Below, one piece after another: positions 49,844-59,306 of a stretch of 64,000 nt of DNA (within the stretch, counting starts at the first letter, position 1; every line of letters begins with the position of its first letter). The position numbers and the translations under genes were made by a program. The stretch lies in NCBI GenBank assembly GCA_965279085.1, contig OZ257149.1, forward strand, positions 2,046,001-2,110,000, in the 5' to 3' direction. This DNA comes from UBA7672 sp965279085. GTDB lineage: Bacteria; Pseudomonadota; Alphaproteobacteria; Caulobacterales; Hyphomonadaceae. A model generated the notes under the pieces. The model was not told the DNA's origin, did no database searches, and saw nothing but the letters and a program-made list of their open reading frames with translations.

Positions 49844-52451
49844 GGATCAGATCCTCAACATGCAGAGCCACAGCCGTGGTCTCAAAGATTTCCTCAATCG
49901 GGATCGGCGCGGCTTCGCCCTTGAGAAGAGCATCCGCAAGTTGGGAAAGTTCGTCGAAATGCCCCTTGTCGACCGTGGCCGAGCTCCAGAGCACCTTGCT
50001 GTCGCTGCACCGCGTCAGCGATTTGAAATCGTCGACAATCCAAGCCTCGCCGCCGCAGAGCACTTCAATGCGCTCTTTTGGCATCCCCTCCTTGGGACCG
50101 GAGGCTGAATAGACAAGGTTTCCGACCGTTCCATCCCCATAGCGCAGCGTGGCGATAAAGTTGTCGTTCTTGCGGTAGGCTTCGCTTGCCGGTTTGATCG
50201 ACGTGGCGCTGATCTGTTCGACAGGAGCGCGCGCGATGGAGCGGAACACATCATACATGTGGCAGGCTTCGCCGATATTCCGGCCGCCGCCTTCCGGTCC
50301 CTGCGTCCAGTGATCGGCCGGCAGGTATCCGGCGTTCAGGCGGTAGTTGATCACAGCCGGTTCGATCCGGGTCGATAGCTCCTTGCGTAGCGCCTGCAGC
50401 GCCGGTGAGAATCGGCGGTTGAAGCCAACCATCAGCAGCCGAGGTTCCTTGAGGTTGGCGCAAGCAGTCCGCACGGCGTCCAGCTCATCCCATGTGATGG
50501 CCAGAGGCTTTTCAACGAAGACATGCTTGCCCGCTTCGAGCGCCGCGATGGATTGAGCGGCATGCTCGTTGTGACGGGTCGCGATGACAACGAGGTTGAT
50601 CTCGGGGTCGCTCAGGATCGGACCCATTTCCGAGGCAAGCTTCTGGACGCTCTTGTTGCGCGCGAAATTGCCGCCCCGTACGGCGTCGCGGCTGACAACC
50701 GCGCGCAGGAAGTAAGCGTCCTTTCGCTTCTCCATCTGCGGCACGAGCATGGCGGTGCCAAAGCCGCCGGCGCCGATCAGCGCATAATTGACTCGATCGT
50801 GGCGCGGCGAACGGTGACCACGTAGCGTGATGGCCGGAGCGTCGGGCGCATCTGGAAGCGTGCGAGCATCGGTCGTGTACTGGAATAGGACAGCCAGCGG
50901 CGGCGAAGCGGATTCGGCAAGCTCTTTATAAACTTCCGGCGCCTGATCGATTGAGGCGATCCGGTCGATGAGGGAACGAACGTCGATCCGCTTCTCCGCA
51001 ATCAGCTCCATGTAAGCGCGCATGTTACGGTTGAGCGTCCAGCGCACATAGGCAAGCGGGTAATCCTGGCCGTACTCTTCGTACGTCTTGTCATAGCGGC
51101 CGGGACCGTACGACGTGCTCATCAGAAGATCGATTTCCTTTCGGTAGAACGCCGCCCGCTCAGCCTTGAGGCCAACATCGCCGACGATAACGACGCGGCC
51201 CTTGCGGCGCGTGATGTCCATTGCCTGATTGAGCAGCTTGTCCGATTTCGAAGCAGCCGTGATGATCGTCGCATCAACGCCGGCTCCATCGGTGAGGTCG
51301 TGCGCCAGGCGCTCAAAGGCTTTGGGATCGGTCGCCGTGGCGCAAGCTCCAAGACCAGCTGCGCGCAAGGCGCGCTCGTGATCGAGATCGACCCCCAGCA
51401 CGCGGCATCCGCTCGCCCGGAGGATCTGCACGGTCAGGAGGCCTATCAGCCCTAGGCCAACGACAGCGACAGTCTCACCAACCTGCGGCTCGGTCCTGCG
51501 AACGCCCTGGAGCGCAATCGATCCGACCGTCGTCGTCGCAGCAAGCTCGGGCGGGCAGCCACGCGGAATGCGGCACACCAGGTTGCGCTTCACGGAAACA
51601 TAGTCTGCATGGTTCGCCTGGCCCGCGCCGGCGCAAGCGACAAGATCGCCCGGGGCAAGACCTTCAACGCCCTCGCCGACAGCGACGACTTCGCCGGCAA
51701 GCGAGTAGCCGACATTCCAGCCGATCTGGCTCATCTCCGTGACCGGAAGACCCGTGCCGTCTGGCGGCAACAAGAGCACGTCTGCTTTCGTCAGCTGGAG
51801 ACGGCTCTCCTCCTTCGTGCCGGCGTTCGTGATCATGATGGTCACCTGGGGCGACCCTGACACGTAGAAGTGGAACACCTCGTCGAAGTCGTCTTCATCG
51901 ACGCGATAGATGCCGAGCCATTGCGTCTTGTCGTGATTGAGAAGACCGAATGCGATGGCGCCCTTCTGGACCTTGCCGCTCACGCGGAGCGTCACGGAAT
52001 GGTCGTCAGGCACGTTGATGACCTGACTGCTGGCCTGATAGCCCGCCTCGGATGCGTCCGTGACGAGTTCGAGCGCGCCGCCTTCCTTGCCCTTGCAGCT
52101 GACGGCGGTCTGGTTGGACCATGTGATGGCGCCCGCCTCGATCGAGGGACCGCGCGCCACCATCGGCTGGGGTGTCCGGATCGCCTCGCGAAGAATGGCG
52201 GCGACGCGCTTCACGGCCTTGCGCGGATCGCGCACTGCCTTGCCAAGATAAAGCTTCGCGCGGCTCGAAATGTCGGAGACGCGGTCAGCCGTCGTTGTGC
52301 CCGCGACGCTCTGCGGCCGCAGCGAAGCGACCTCGGTCCCCGTGCTGATCAGGGAGAAGTGGGCCTTCACAAGAACAGAACCGGGCGCAACCGCCGGGCG
52401 CGGCATACGGGCGACAATGGCTTGCGACCCGGAGAATAGGACTTGTCTCAT
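49818..52451 (-). CDS. Bi-domain oxidoreductase: zinc-type alcohol dehydrogenase fused to Gfo/Idh/MocA dehydrogenase
   Basis: An 877-residue fusion. Residues 1-95 and about 235-545 form a medium-chain dehydrogenase (ISTGTEVASLRP, GYSLAGEVVAVGEGVEGL, VVGLGLIGLLTVQ, GVDATIITAASKSDK). Residues about 107-230 are an inserted beta-rich module (see findings). Residues about 560-877 form a Gfo/Idh/MocA domain with YALIGAGGFGTAM and VEKPLAITWDEL. Such fusions are typical of exopolysaccharide loci with heparinase-like genes, but their substrates, probably nucleotide or lipid-linked uronic acids, are not established. It lies 13 bases after wecC. Confidence 0.85.
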   Translation of the reverse strand: MRQVLFSGSQAIVARMPRPAVAPGSVLVKAHFSLISTGTEVASLRPQSVAGTTTADRVSDISSRAKLYLGKAVRDPRKAVKRVAAILREAIRTPQPMVARGPSIEAGAITWSNQTAVSCKGKEGGALELVTDASEAGYQASSQVINVPDDHSVTLRVSGKVQKGAIAFGLLNHDKTQWLGIYRVDEDDFDEVFHFYVSGSPQVTIMITNAGTKEESRLQLTKADVLLLPPDGTGLPVTEMSQIGWNVGYSLAGEVVAVGEGVEGLAPGDLVACAGAGQANHADYVSVKRNLVCRIPRGCPPELAATTTVGSIALQGVRRTEPQVGETVAVVGLGLIGLLTVQILRASGCRVLGVDLDHERALRAAGLGACATATDPKAFERLAHDLTDGAGVDATIITAASKSDKLLNQAMDITRRKGRVVIVGDVGLKAERAAFYRKEIDLLMSTSYGPGRYDKTYEEYGQDYPLAYVRWTLNRNMRAYMELIAEKRIDVRSLIDRIASIDQAPEVYKELAESASPPLAVLFQYTTDARTLPDAPDAPAITLRGHRSPRHDRVNYALIGAGGFGTAMLVPQMEKRKDAYFLRAVVSRDAVRGGNFARNKSVQKLASEMGPILSDPEINLVVIATRHNEHAAQSIAALEAGKHVFVEKPLAITWDELDAVRTACANLKEPRLLMVGFNRRFSPALQALRKELSTRIEPAVINYRLNAGYLPADHWTQGPEGGGRNIGEACHMYDVFRSIARAPVEQISATSIKPASEAYRKNDNFIATLRYGDGTVGNLVYSASGPKEGMPKERIEVLCGGEAWIVDDFKSLTRCSDSKVLWSSATVDKGHFDELSQLADALLKGEAAPIPIEEIFETTAVALHVEDLIHERVNDAD

Positions 52452-52464
52452 GTTCTTATGCCGC

Positions 52465-53724
52465 TCAAGCCGCGCGCAGCGCGCCGGACGTGTCTATCAC
52501 GCTCTTGCCAGCAAGGTTCGACATCTGAAGATCGCGGAACGAGGAATGCGCGACCAAAAGGACAACGACGTCTGAGGTGTTGATCGCCTCTTCGAGGTTG
52601 AGCAGGCGGACATTGTTGCGGCCTTCCAGCTTTGCCGGGAGGCTCGAGATGTGCGGCTCGACGATGTTCAGCTGGTCGAACCAGTCGCCGGAGGCAACCG
52701 CCTCGGCCACGGACATGGCGGGGCTTTCGCGCAGATCGTCGATGTCCGGCTTGTAGGCCAGTCCCAGGAGGGCGATGCGAGGGGTCTTGTACAACCCGCT
52801 GTTCCGCTTGACCTGTTCAACCACCCAGCTGGTCTTCCGGAGGTTCACCTCCCTCGCCGTCCTGATGAGTGGCGTGCAGTGCGGCGCGGCGTGATGAATG
52901 AACCAAGGGTCGATCGGAATGCAGTGTCCGCCAACGCCTGCGCCAGGCGCGAGGATCTGAACGCGCGGGTGCAGGTTGGCGAGTTCGATCACCTTCCAGA
53001 CGTCCACGCCGAGCGCGTCGCACGCGAGCGAGAGCTCGTTAGCGAAAGCGATGTTGACGTCCCTGAAGGCGTTCTCCGAGAGCTTGGACATTTCCGCGAC
53101 GCGCGCGTGCGTCTCGCGGATGTCGCCCTTGGCGAAGGTGCGATAGAGGGTAAGCGCCGCCTTGGCGCTCGCTTCATCGAGACCGCCGACGAGGCGGGCG
53201 TTCTCGACCAGCTCATGAAGGGTGCGGCCGGGCAGAACGCGTTCGGGGCAATACGCCATCATGATGTCGGATGAATTCGGAGCGTCGATCGGAAAGGTGA
53301 GATCGGGACGCATCTGGCGGAGGGCTGCTTCGGCGCGCTCCGTCGTGCCGACCGGCGAGGTTGATTCAATGACAACCAGATTGCCTTTGCGCAGCTGGGG
53401 CGCAATCGCTGCGATCGCAGACTCGACCATCGACATTTCCGGCGAGTTGTCGTCGCGGATCGGCGTCGGCACGGCGATCATGAAGGCGTCAGCCGGTTCC
53501 GGCGTCAGCGTGGCACGCAGTTTCCCGTTGCGCACGGCCGAATGAATGATCGCATCGAGGTCGGGCTCGACGATGTGGGTCAAACCCTGGTTGATGCGGT
53601 CGACAATCGCCTTCGACTTGTCGACGCCGATGACGTCCACACCGCGCGAAGCGAATGTCGCAGCTGTCGGCAGTCCGACATATCCCAGCCCGATCACTGA
53701 GACGCGGGAGAAGGTGAATGTCAT
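52465..53724 (-). CDS. wecC: UDP-N-acetyl-D-mannosamine dehydrogenase
   Basis: A 419-residue UDP-sugar dehydrogenase with GLGYVGLPTAATFASRG near 12-28, ESTSPVGTTE near 118-127 and the catalytic cysteine in GAGVGGHCIPIDPWF near 256-270. It oxidises UDP-ManNAc to UDP-ManNAcA with two NAD+. Its ATG overlaps the stop of wecB (ATGA), and the pair gives UDP-ManNAcA, so the exported polymer or another glycan likely contains this acid. Confidence 0.93.
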   Translation of the reverse strand: MTFTFSRVSVIGLGYVGLPTAATFASRGVDVIGVDKSKAIVDRINQGLTHIVEPDLDAIIHSAVRNGKLRATLTPEPADAFMIAVPTPIRDDNSPEMSMVESAIAAIAPQLRKGNLVVIESTSPVGTTERAEAALRQMRPDLTFPIDAPNSSDIMMAYCPERVLPGRTLHELVENARLVGGLDEASAKAALTLYRTFAKGDIRETHARVAEMSKLSENAFRDVNIAFANELSLACDALGVDVWKVIELANLHPRVQILAPGAGVGGHCIPIDPWFIHHAAPHCTPLIRTAREVNLRKTSWVVEQVKRNSGLYKTPRIALLGLAYKPDIDDLRESPAMSVAEAVASGDWFDQLNIVEPHISSLPAKLEGRNNVRLLNLEEAINTSDVVVLLVAHSSFRDLQMSNLAGKSVIDTSGALRAA

Positions 53725-54881
53725 GACAATAGATCCTGAATGATCCGGGCGGCGGCCTTGCCGTCGCCAAACGGGTTGTGGCCAATGCGCATGGCTTCAT
53801 ACGCAGCCGGGTTCTCGAGGAGCTTGACGGCGCCGGAAATGATCTCGGAGGGGTTGGTCCCAACCAGTTGGGCGGTGCCGGCATCGATCGCTTCCATGCG
53901 TTCGCTTGTTGAGCGCATGACCAGGACGGGCTTGAGAAGGCTGGGAGCTTCTTCCTGGATGCCGCCCGAATCCGTGAGGACGAAGTGGCAGCGCTTGAGA
54001 AGATAGACGAGCGAGAGGTAATCGACGGGCTCGATCAGATGCACATTGTCGAGGCCTGAGAGCAGTTCGAAGACCGGGCCGCGCACATTGGGATTGAGGT
54101 GCACTGGATAGACGATCTGGACGTCGCCACGCTCGGCGATTTCCTTCAGCGCGCGGCAGATGTTCTGGAAGCCGTCGCCGAAACTCTCGCGACGATGACC
54201 CGTGACCAGGATCATCCGGCGAGACTTGTCGAGCCATGGAAATTTGCGGTCCAGCGAGTTGGCAAGGTCGGCGTCCGCTTCCAGGCGCGCAACGGCCGCC
54301 AGCAGCGCATCGATGACAGTGTTGCCCGTGACGAGGATCTCGTCGGCCGGAACGTTTTCGCGCAAGAGATTTTCACGCGCCCGCTCCGTCGGAGCGTAGT
54401 GACGGTTTGCGACGACGGAAACGAGACGGCGGTTGGCTTCTTCCGGCCAGGGGTGAGCCATGTCGCCCGTGCGAAGCCCGGCCTCGACGTGCCCAACCTT
54501 CACCTTCGAGTAGAATGCGGCAAGCGAAGCGGCAAACGCCGACGTGGTGTCGCCTTGGACAAGCAGCCAATCGCACGGCACGTCGACCAGGGTGCGATGG
54601 ACGCCTTTCACCGCTTCGACAGTGATGTCGGCAAGCGTCTGGTTCGGCCGCATGATTCCGAGGTCGGAATCGGCTTTCAGATTAAAGGCGCGTAACGTCT
54701 CGTCCAGCATCTCGCGATGCTGGCCCGTCGAGCAAACGTGCAAAGAAATCTGGTCTGTGGCGCGCGCGGCGAGAATCAGGGGGGCCATCTTGATCGCCTC
54801 GGGGCGTGTGCCGAGGACCATAACAACCCTGACAGGCCCAGGTTTGCGACCCCGGCTTCCATCCGACGATATGGTCGGCAT
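53721..54881 (-). CDS. wecB: UDP-N-acetylglucosamine 2-epimerase (non-hydrolysing)
   Basis: A 386-residue GT-B-fold epimerase: VLGTRPEAIKMAPLIL near 20-35, VQGDTTSAFA near 107, HVEAGLRTGD, RRESFGDGFQNICRAL and LTDSGGIQEEAPSLLKPVLVMR. It makes UDP-ManNAc from UDP-GlcNAc in the cytosol. The ATG at 54881, six bases behind GGTGG, is preferred over a TTG 11 codons upstream. It heads the minus-strand block and diverges from the second lyase gene. Confidence 0.93.
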   Translation of the reverse strand: MPTISSDGSRGRKPGPVRVVMVLGTRPEAIKMAPLILAARATDQISLHVCSTGQHREMLDETLRAFNLKADSDLGIMRPNQTLADITVEAVKGVHRTLVDVPCDWLLVQGDTTSAFAASLAAFYSKVKVGHVEAGLRTGDMAHPWPEEANRRLVSVVANRHYAPTERARENLLRENVPADEILVTGNTVIDALLAAVARLEADADLANSLDRKFPWLDKSRRMILVTGHRRESFGDGFQNICRALKEIAERGDVQIVYPVHLNPNVRGPVFELLSGLDNVHLIEPVDYLSLVYLLKRCHFVLTDSGGIQEEAPSLLKPVLVMRSTSERMEAIDAGTAQLVGTNPSEIISGAVKLLENPAAYEAMRIGHNPFGDGKAAARIIQDLLS

Positions 54882-55099
54882 TTTTGCCACCAAGGACCTC
54901 GCTAGCGTAAGCAATACTACTCAAAGCTGCCAGCGACTTCCGCCCCCCGCAACTCCGGCCCGGGTTATGGTAAAAGGGTGCATGGGCGTCAAGCCAGCGA
55001 GCCAGCCGCTGGCATGGCGATTCGATGACTAGTAAGGCGCATCAACACAGATAATCGAATGCCCCGAGGGTTACCCCGGGGAGCGCTCAGGAATTGAAG
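54882..55099. promoter_or_regulatory. Divergent promoter region between wecB and lyase copy 2
   Basis: About 218 bases separate the two blocks of the polysaccharide locus, so both promoters must lie here. Close to the lyase start there is a GC-rich dyad, CCCCG...CGGGG, around 55063-55082, and AGGAA about nine bases before the ATG. No convincing -35/-10 pair is visible. One shared control region would set the balance between the exporter block and the second lyase/amidotransferase block. Confidence 0.45.
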
Positions 55100-57166
55100 A
55101 TGGTTTCCGTAAAAACGCTGGCGCGCCGAGGGGTTGGCTTGCTCAATCTCAAGAAGGCGCCGGTCCGGTTCCGCATTGCGCGCGCCTGGCTGGACCAGCG
55201 CATCCGGAGAAGCAGCCTCTACACCCCAAATACCCTAGTGCTCGACCTCGAACAGGCCGGTTTGAGCTTTGCGGCCTGGCGCAAAAGAGCTGTCGCTTCA
55301 GCGCGCTTGCCGCATTCGCTTCTGACTGAACAGATCGAGACAATCCGCGCCCGCGACCCGCAACGCATCGATAGCTGCGTTCGCGATGCCGAGACCGTGA
55401 TACGTCATGAATTCAACCTGCTCGGCAGTGGGCCATATCGTCCCACCTGCCCTTCCCGTCAGCCTGACAAGAGCGGCTATGTTCCCATCGACTGGGCGCT
55501 GGACCCTGTCCGCAAGCTCCGGTTCAAGGAGGGCTTCTCGCATCTCGAATGGGAACTTTTTCGCGACCGACCGGGCAATGCGGACGTCAAGTTCCCGTGG
55601 GAACTGGCTCGATGCCAGCACTTCCTTCCGCTCGCGCAAGCCTGGGCTTGCACCAAGGACCCGAAATACGCGCGGGAGATCCTGTCTCAGATCACCGACT
55701 TCAATGAAGGCAACTCCGCGGGCATCGGCGTCAACTGGACCTGCACGATGGATGTCGGCCTCAGAGCGGCAAGTTGGGCAATCGCGCTGGACCTGATCAA
55801 CAACTGCAGCGACCTCGATGAGGACGCCCTGCACGCAGCCTACGCCGCCCTCTATGATCATGGCGAATTCATCCGCGCCAACCTCGAGAACACTTACGAG
55901 GCGACCTCCAACCATTATCTTTCGAACGTCGTGGGGCTCTTCTATACCGGCGCGATGTTCCGCGATCTCGCGGCCGGGCGGTCGTGGCTGCGTTTTGCAT
56001 CGAAGTGTGTCGAACACGAAATCACAGTCCAGGTTCTTCCAGATGGCGCAGACTTCGAGTCGTCCATCCCCTACCACCGCCTGGTCATTGAACTCTTTCT
56101 CGCCGGCTATCGGCTCTCGCAGCATGTCGGCCGGCCGTTCGGGCCTGATTTCCACGCCGCGTTTGTCAGAATGATTGAGTATCTGACCGGCGTTCTTACG
56201 CCTTCAGGTGAGATGCCCTGCCTTGGCGATGCGGACGATGGCCGCTTCATGATTGCAACCGACTATTGTGGCTGGCGCCGGCCGGATCCGCGCCATTTGC
56301 TTGCGCCGTGCGCCATCCTGTGCGCGCGCGATGACTGGAAAGCGATTTCGCCGGAGGGCAGCGCGTGGGAAGCCATGTGGTGGGGGCTGGATGTCACGGG
56401 CTTTGTTCCCGGCGGTCAGGTGCCAGCCGACAACTGTCAGCTCTATCCCCATGCAGGCGTCGCCGTGAGCCGGCGCCGCGAGGATGGACAATATCTTCTC
56501 GTCGAAAACTCCATCGTCGGCACGAAGGGCTTCGGAAACCACAAACACAACGACCAGTTGTCGTTCGAGTATCACGATAGGGGAACGCCGTTGATCGTCG
56601 ATCCGGGCAGCTATGTGTACACCAGCGACTTCGACGCGCGTAACCTGTTCCGCTCGACGGCCTATCACAACACGCTACAGGTCGACGGACGCGAACAGAA
56701 TGAGTTCAGACCCGAGTGGCTCTTCCGGTTGTTCGAGAAAGCCAATCCCGAACACCTCAAGTTCGAACACTTGTCTGGCGTCGTTGTCTATGAAGGCCGT
56801 TACTCCGGCCTGTCCGACGATGCCGAAAGCACCAGCCATTGGCGACGCTTCACCCACGACACGAACCGCGCCGAACTTGCAATTTTGGACCGCCTGAGCG
56901 ACGGGACACACGCACTCGTCTGGAATTTCCATTTCCACCCGGAGGTCGATCCGGCGCTGGACCCTCAGGGCGTCACTCTGAGATCCGGGGGACGCGCATG
57001 GCGCCTATCCTGGTCAGACGGGGGACTCACGGCGCAGCTCCAAGATACGTGGCACTCACCTTCCTATGGCGTGCGGGAACCAACTAAAACCCTCCGCCTG
57101 TCGCGTCCTAAAGCGCCCTCCTCCGGTTTTGAATGGCGCTTCGAACTCAGGCGCCTGGCTGGCTGA
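55100..57166 (+). CDS. Heparinase II/III family polysaccharide lyase-like protein, copy 2
   Basis: A 688-residue homologue of copy 1 with the same signature blocks: FNLLGSGPYRPT, VPIDWALDPVRKLRF, NADVKFPWELARCQHF, GVNWTCTMDVGLRAASW, GFGNHKHNDQLSFEYHD and DPGSYVYTSDFDARNLFRST. No signal peptide is obvious, though the first 40 residues are basic and amphipathic. The ATG at 55100 is used; a TTG two codons earlier is possible. It leads the plus-strand block, 151 bases before asnB copy 2. Catalysis or scaffolding cannot be decided from sequence. Confidence 0.85.
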   Translation: MVSVKTLARRGVGLLNLKKAPVRFRIARAWLDQRIRRSSLYTPNTLVLDLEQAGLSFAAWRKRAVASARLPHSLLTEQIETIRARDPQRIDSCVRDAETVIRHEFNLLGSGPYRPTCPSRQPDKSGYVPIDWALDPVRKLRFKEGFSHLEWELFRDRPGNADVKFPWELARCQHFLPLAQAWACTKDPKYAREILSQITDFNEGNSAGIGVNWTCTMDVGLRAASWAIALDLINNCSDLDEDALHAAYAALYDHGEFIRANLENTYEATSNHYLSNVVGLFYTGAMFRDLAAGRSWLRFASKCVEHEITVQVLPDGADFESSIPYHRLVIELFLAGYRLSQHVGRPFGPDFHAAFVRMIEYLTGVLTPSGEMPCLGDADDGRFMIATDYCGWRRPDPRHLLAPCAILCARDDWKAISPEGSAWEAMWWGLDVTGFVPGGQVPADNCQLYPHAGVAVSRRREDGQYLLVENSIVGTKGFGNHKHNDQLSFEYHDRGTPLIVDPGSYVYTSDFDARNLFRSTAYHNTLQVDGREQNEFRPEWLFRLFEKANPEHLKFEHLSGVVVYEGRYSGLSDDAESTSHWRRFTHDTNRAELAILDRLSDGTHALVWNFHFHPEVDPALDPQGVTLRSGGRAWRLSWSDGGLTAQLQDTWHSPSYGVREPTKTLRLSRPKAPSSGFEWRFELRRLAG

Positions 57167-57317
57167 TTAGAAGGTCTCCCCAAACCTGCAGACGGTCGGC
57201 TATCCCCCGACCAGGAAGCTTCGATTGCCTGGGGATGCGAAATGGGCTGGATGTGCCTAAGTAGCTCTTCCAGGGGCCGTCTGGGACGCCCGGCAACTGA
57301 CTGGAGACGCCTGAGCG

Positions 57318-59306
57318 ATGTGCGGTTTGCTGGCAATTCTTCGCACCGGGAGGGATGCATCCCTGCCCGGGCGCGAGCATTTGCAGCGCATGACGGATGT
57401 CATGGCCCATCGCGGGCCTGACGCCGGCGCCTCGCTGATCCTTGGGGACGGACTGGTCGCATTTGGCCACCGTCGCCTCTCGATCGTGAATGTCGGCGGT
57501 GAAGCGGACCAGCCGATGGTCAGCACTGAGACCGGCGTGGCGATCGTCTACAATGGTGAGATCTACAATCACCGCGCGCTGCGCGAAGAGCTTGTCGCGG
57601 CGGGGTGCATATTCCACACCCGCAACTCCGACACCGAGGTCCTCCTCAAGGGGTATGAGACCTGGGGGCTGGACGGCCTTCTTCCGAGGCTGGTCGGCAT
57701 GTTCGCTTTTGCGATCTGGGACCCTCGAAGAAGGGCGCTGCTTTGCGGGCGCGACCGGTTGGGCGTCAAGCCGCTCTACTACGCGCTCCTCAACGGATGC
57801 TTCGTTCTGGCCTCCGAGGCGAAGGCGATCACCCTATTCCCGGGCTTCACCGCCAGAATGAACGATCGCGCCTGTGCGGACATCCTCAATGTCCTCGCGA
57901 CGCCTGCACCACAAACGATGTTTGACGGCGTCTTCAAGCTGGGGCCGGGCGAAACGCTTGTTGCGTCCGCCGATGGCCATATTGAAAAGCAGCGCTACTG
58001 GCGCCCGCCCTCGGAGCCGTGTCAGACCAGGATCGACGAGAACGAAGCCGTCGAGGAAGTTCGCCGGCTAGCGACTAACGCCGTGAGAATTCGCATCGCC
58101 GACGAGGTCGAAAACTGCGTCTTCCTCTCGGGCGGCGTCGACTCAGGCTTTGTGCTTGCAGCCTCCGCAGAAGGCGGCGCTCGCCTGCGTGCGATGACCG
58201 CCGCCTACACAAATGATCCGCTCAATGAATCCGCCGAGGCCGCTGAGATCGCCGAGCGCTTCGGTTGCCCGCACGAAATTGTCGAGGTCGATGAGAAGCT
58301 GGCGATGTCAGCGCTCTTGCGCCTCATGTCCGATATGGATGAGCCGATCGCGGACTGGGCCTGCATCCCCCTGCAGTTCCTCTCGGCGCATGCGCGCGCA
58401 GCCGGTGTCAAGGTCGCGCTGGTTGGCGAAGGGGCCGATGAACTCTTTTGCGGCTATCCGGCCTGGCGGGACTTCATTCATGAGAGTGCGTTCTGGCGGA
58501 ACCTAGCATCAGCATCCCACTTTGGCGCAGGCGGCGCGCTTGCGACGCTCACCCGGACTGCCGCGGCCGCGGCCCCGCTCACGCGATTTGGCTTCGTGGG
58601 CGCAATGGACGTCGCCACATCGGTGGCGACGGGGCACGGCCGCTTCAGGTCAGGTGCTGAATCCATGCGGCCCGCCCAGATCGCGAGGATACTCAAGCCG
58701 AACTGGAAACCCTCACCCGCAACCATCGATCCTGCCGCAAAGCCCGGGCCGCTCAAAAGCCTGGAAGAGCAGCTCGCGCATGCCTCGGGAGGCTATCCGG
58801 ACAGTCTGCGCACGGCCGAAGAATTGTTCCGCAACATGCGCAGGCGCGACCTTGGTTTCCGCCTGCCCGAATTGTTGCTGATGCGCGTCGATAAGATCAC
58901 GATGGCGTCCTCGATCGAGGCGCGCGTCCCGTTCCTCGATCACAGGCTGGTGGAATTTGTTCTTGGACTTCCTGAAAGACTGGTGCTCGGCGAGGGCGGA
59001 TCAAAGCCGCTCCTCAAAAAGGCGGCCACAGGCCTCGTGCCGGATGAAACGCTCAATCGGAAAAAGATCGGGCTCGGCGCGCCAATGAAGAGGTGGCTGC
59101 GCACCGACTTTGGAGATCAGGTGGCCGATCTTCTCAATGAGGAAACGCGTGATCCCGAGAGCCCGTTCTCGGCAGCAGCGGTGAGATCGCTGTTTCAACG
59201 GCACCGTTCGGGCGAGAAGGACTATTCGAGCTATCTGTGGCCCATCATCAGTATTGCGTTATGGCGAAAGAAATGGCTGCGCGCAGACCACGCAATCTCG
59301 AACTAG
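57318..59306 (+). CDS. Glutamine-hydrolysing asparagine synthase-type amidotransferase (AsnB family), copy 2
   Basis: A 662-residue protein with the glutaminase nucleophile C2 (MCGLLAILR), HRGPDAGASL near 32-41, AIVYNGEIYNHRALREEL near 78-95 and the synthetase PP-loop FLSGGVDSGF near 272-281. The C-terminal LFxNMRRRDLGFRLPELLLMRVDK and EARVPFLDHRLVEF blocks are complete. In this setting amidation of a uronic acid in the polymer is a better guess than asparagine synthesis (inference). The gene overlaps the next one by about 45 bases. Confidence 0.86.
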   Translation: MCGLLAILRTGRDASLPGREHLQRMTDVMAHRGPDAGASLILGDGLVAFGHRRLSIVNVGGEADQPMVSTETGVAIVYNGEIYNHRALREELVAAGCIFHTRNSDTEVLLKGYETWGLDGLLPRLVGMFAFAIWDPRRRALLCGRDRLGVKPLYYALLNGCFVLASEAKAITLFPGFTARMNDRACADILNVLATPAPQTMFDGVFKLGPGETLVASADGHIEKQRYWRPPSEPCQTRIDENEAVEEVRRLATNAVRIRIADEVENCVFLSGGVDSGFVLAASAEGGARLRAMTAAYTNDPLNESAEAAEIAERFGCPHEIVEVDEKLAMSALLRLMSDMDEPIADWACIPLQFLSAHARAAGVKVALVGEGADELFCGYPAWRDFIHESAFWRNLASASHFGAGGALATLTRTAAAAAPLTRFGFVGAMDVATSVATGHGRFRSGAESMRPAQIARILKPNWKPSPATIDPAAKPGPLKSLEEQLAHASGGYPDSLRTAEELFRNMRRRDLGFRLPELLLMRVDKITMASSIEARVPFLDHRLVEFVLGLPERLVLGEGGSKPLLKKAATGLVPDETLNRKKIGLGAPMKRWLRTDFGDQVADLLNEETRDPESPFSAAAVRSLFQRHRSGEKDYSSYLWPIISIALWRKKWLRADHAISN

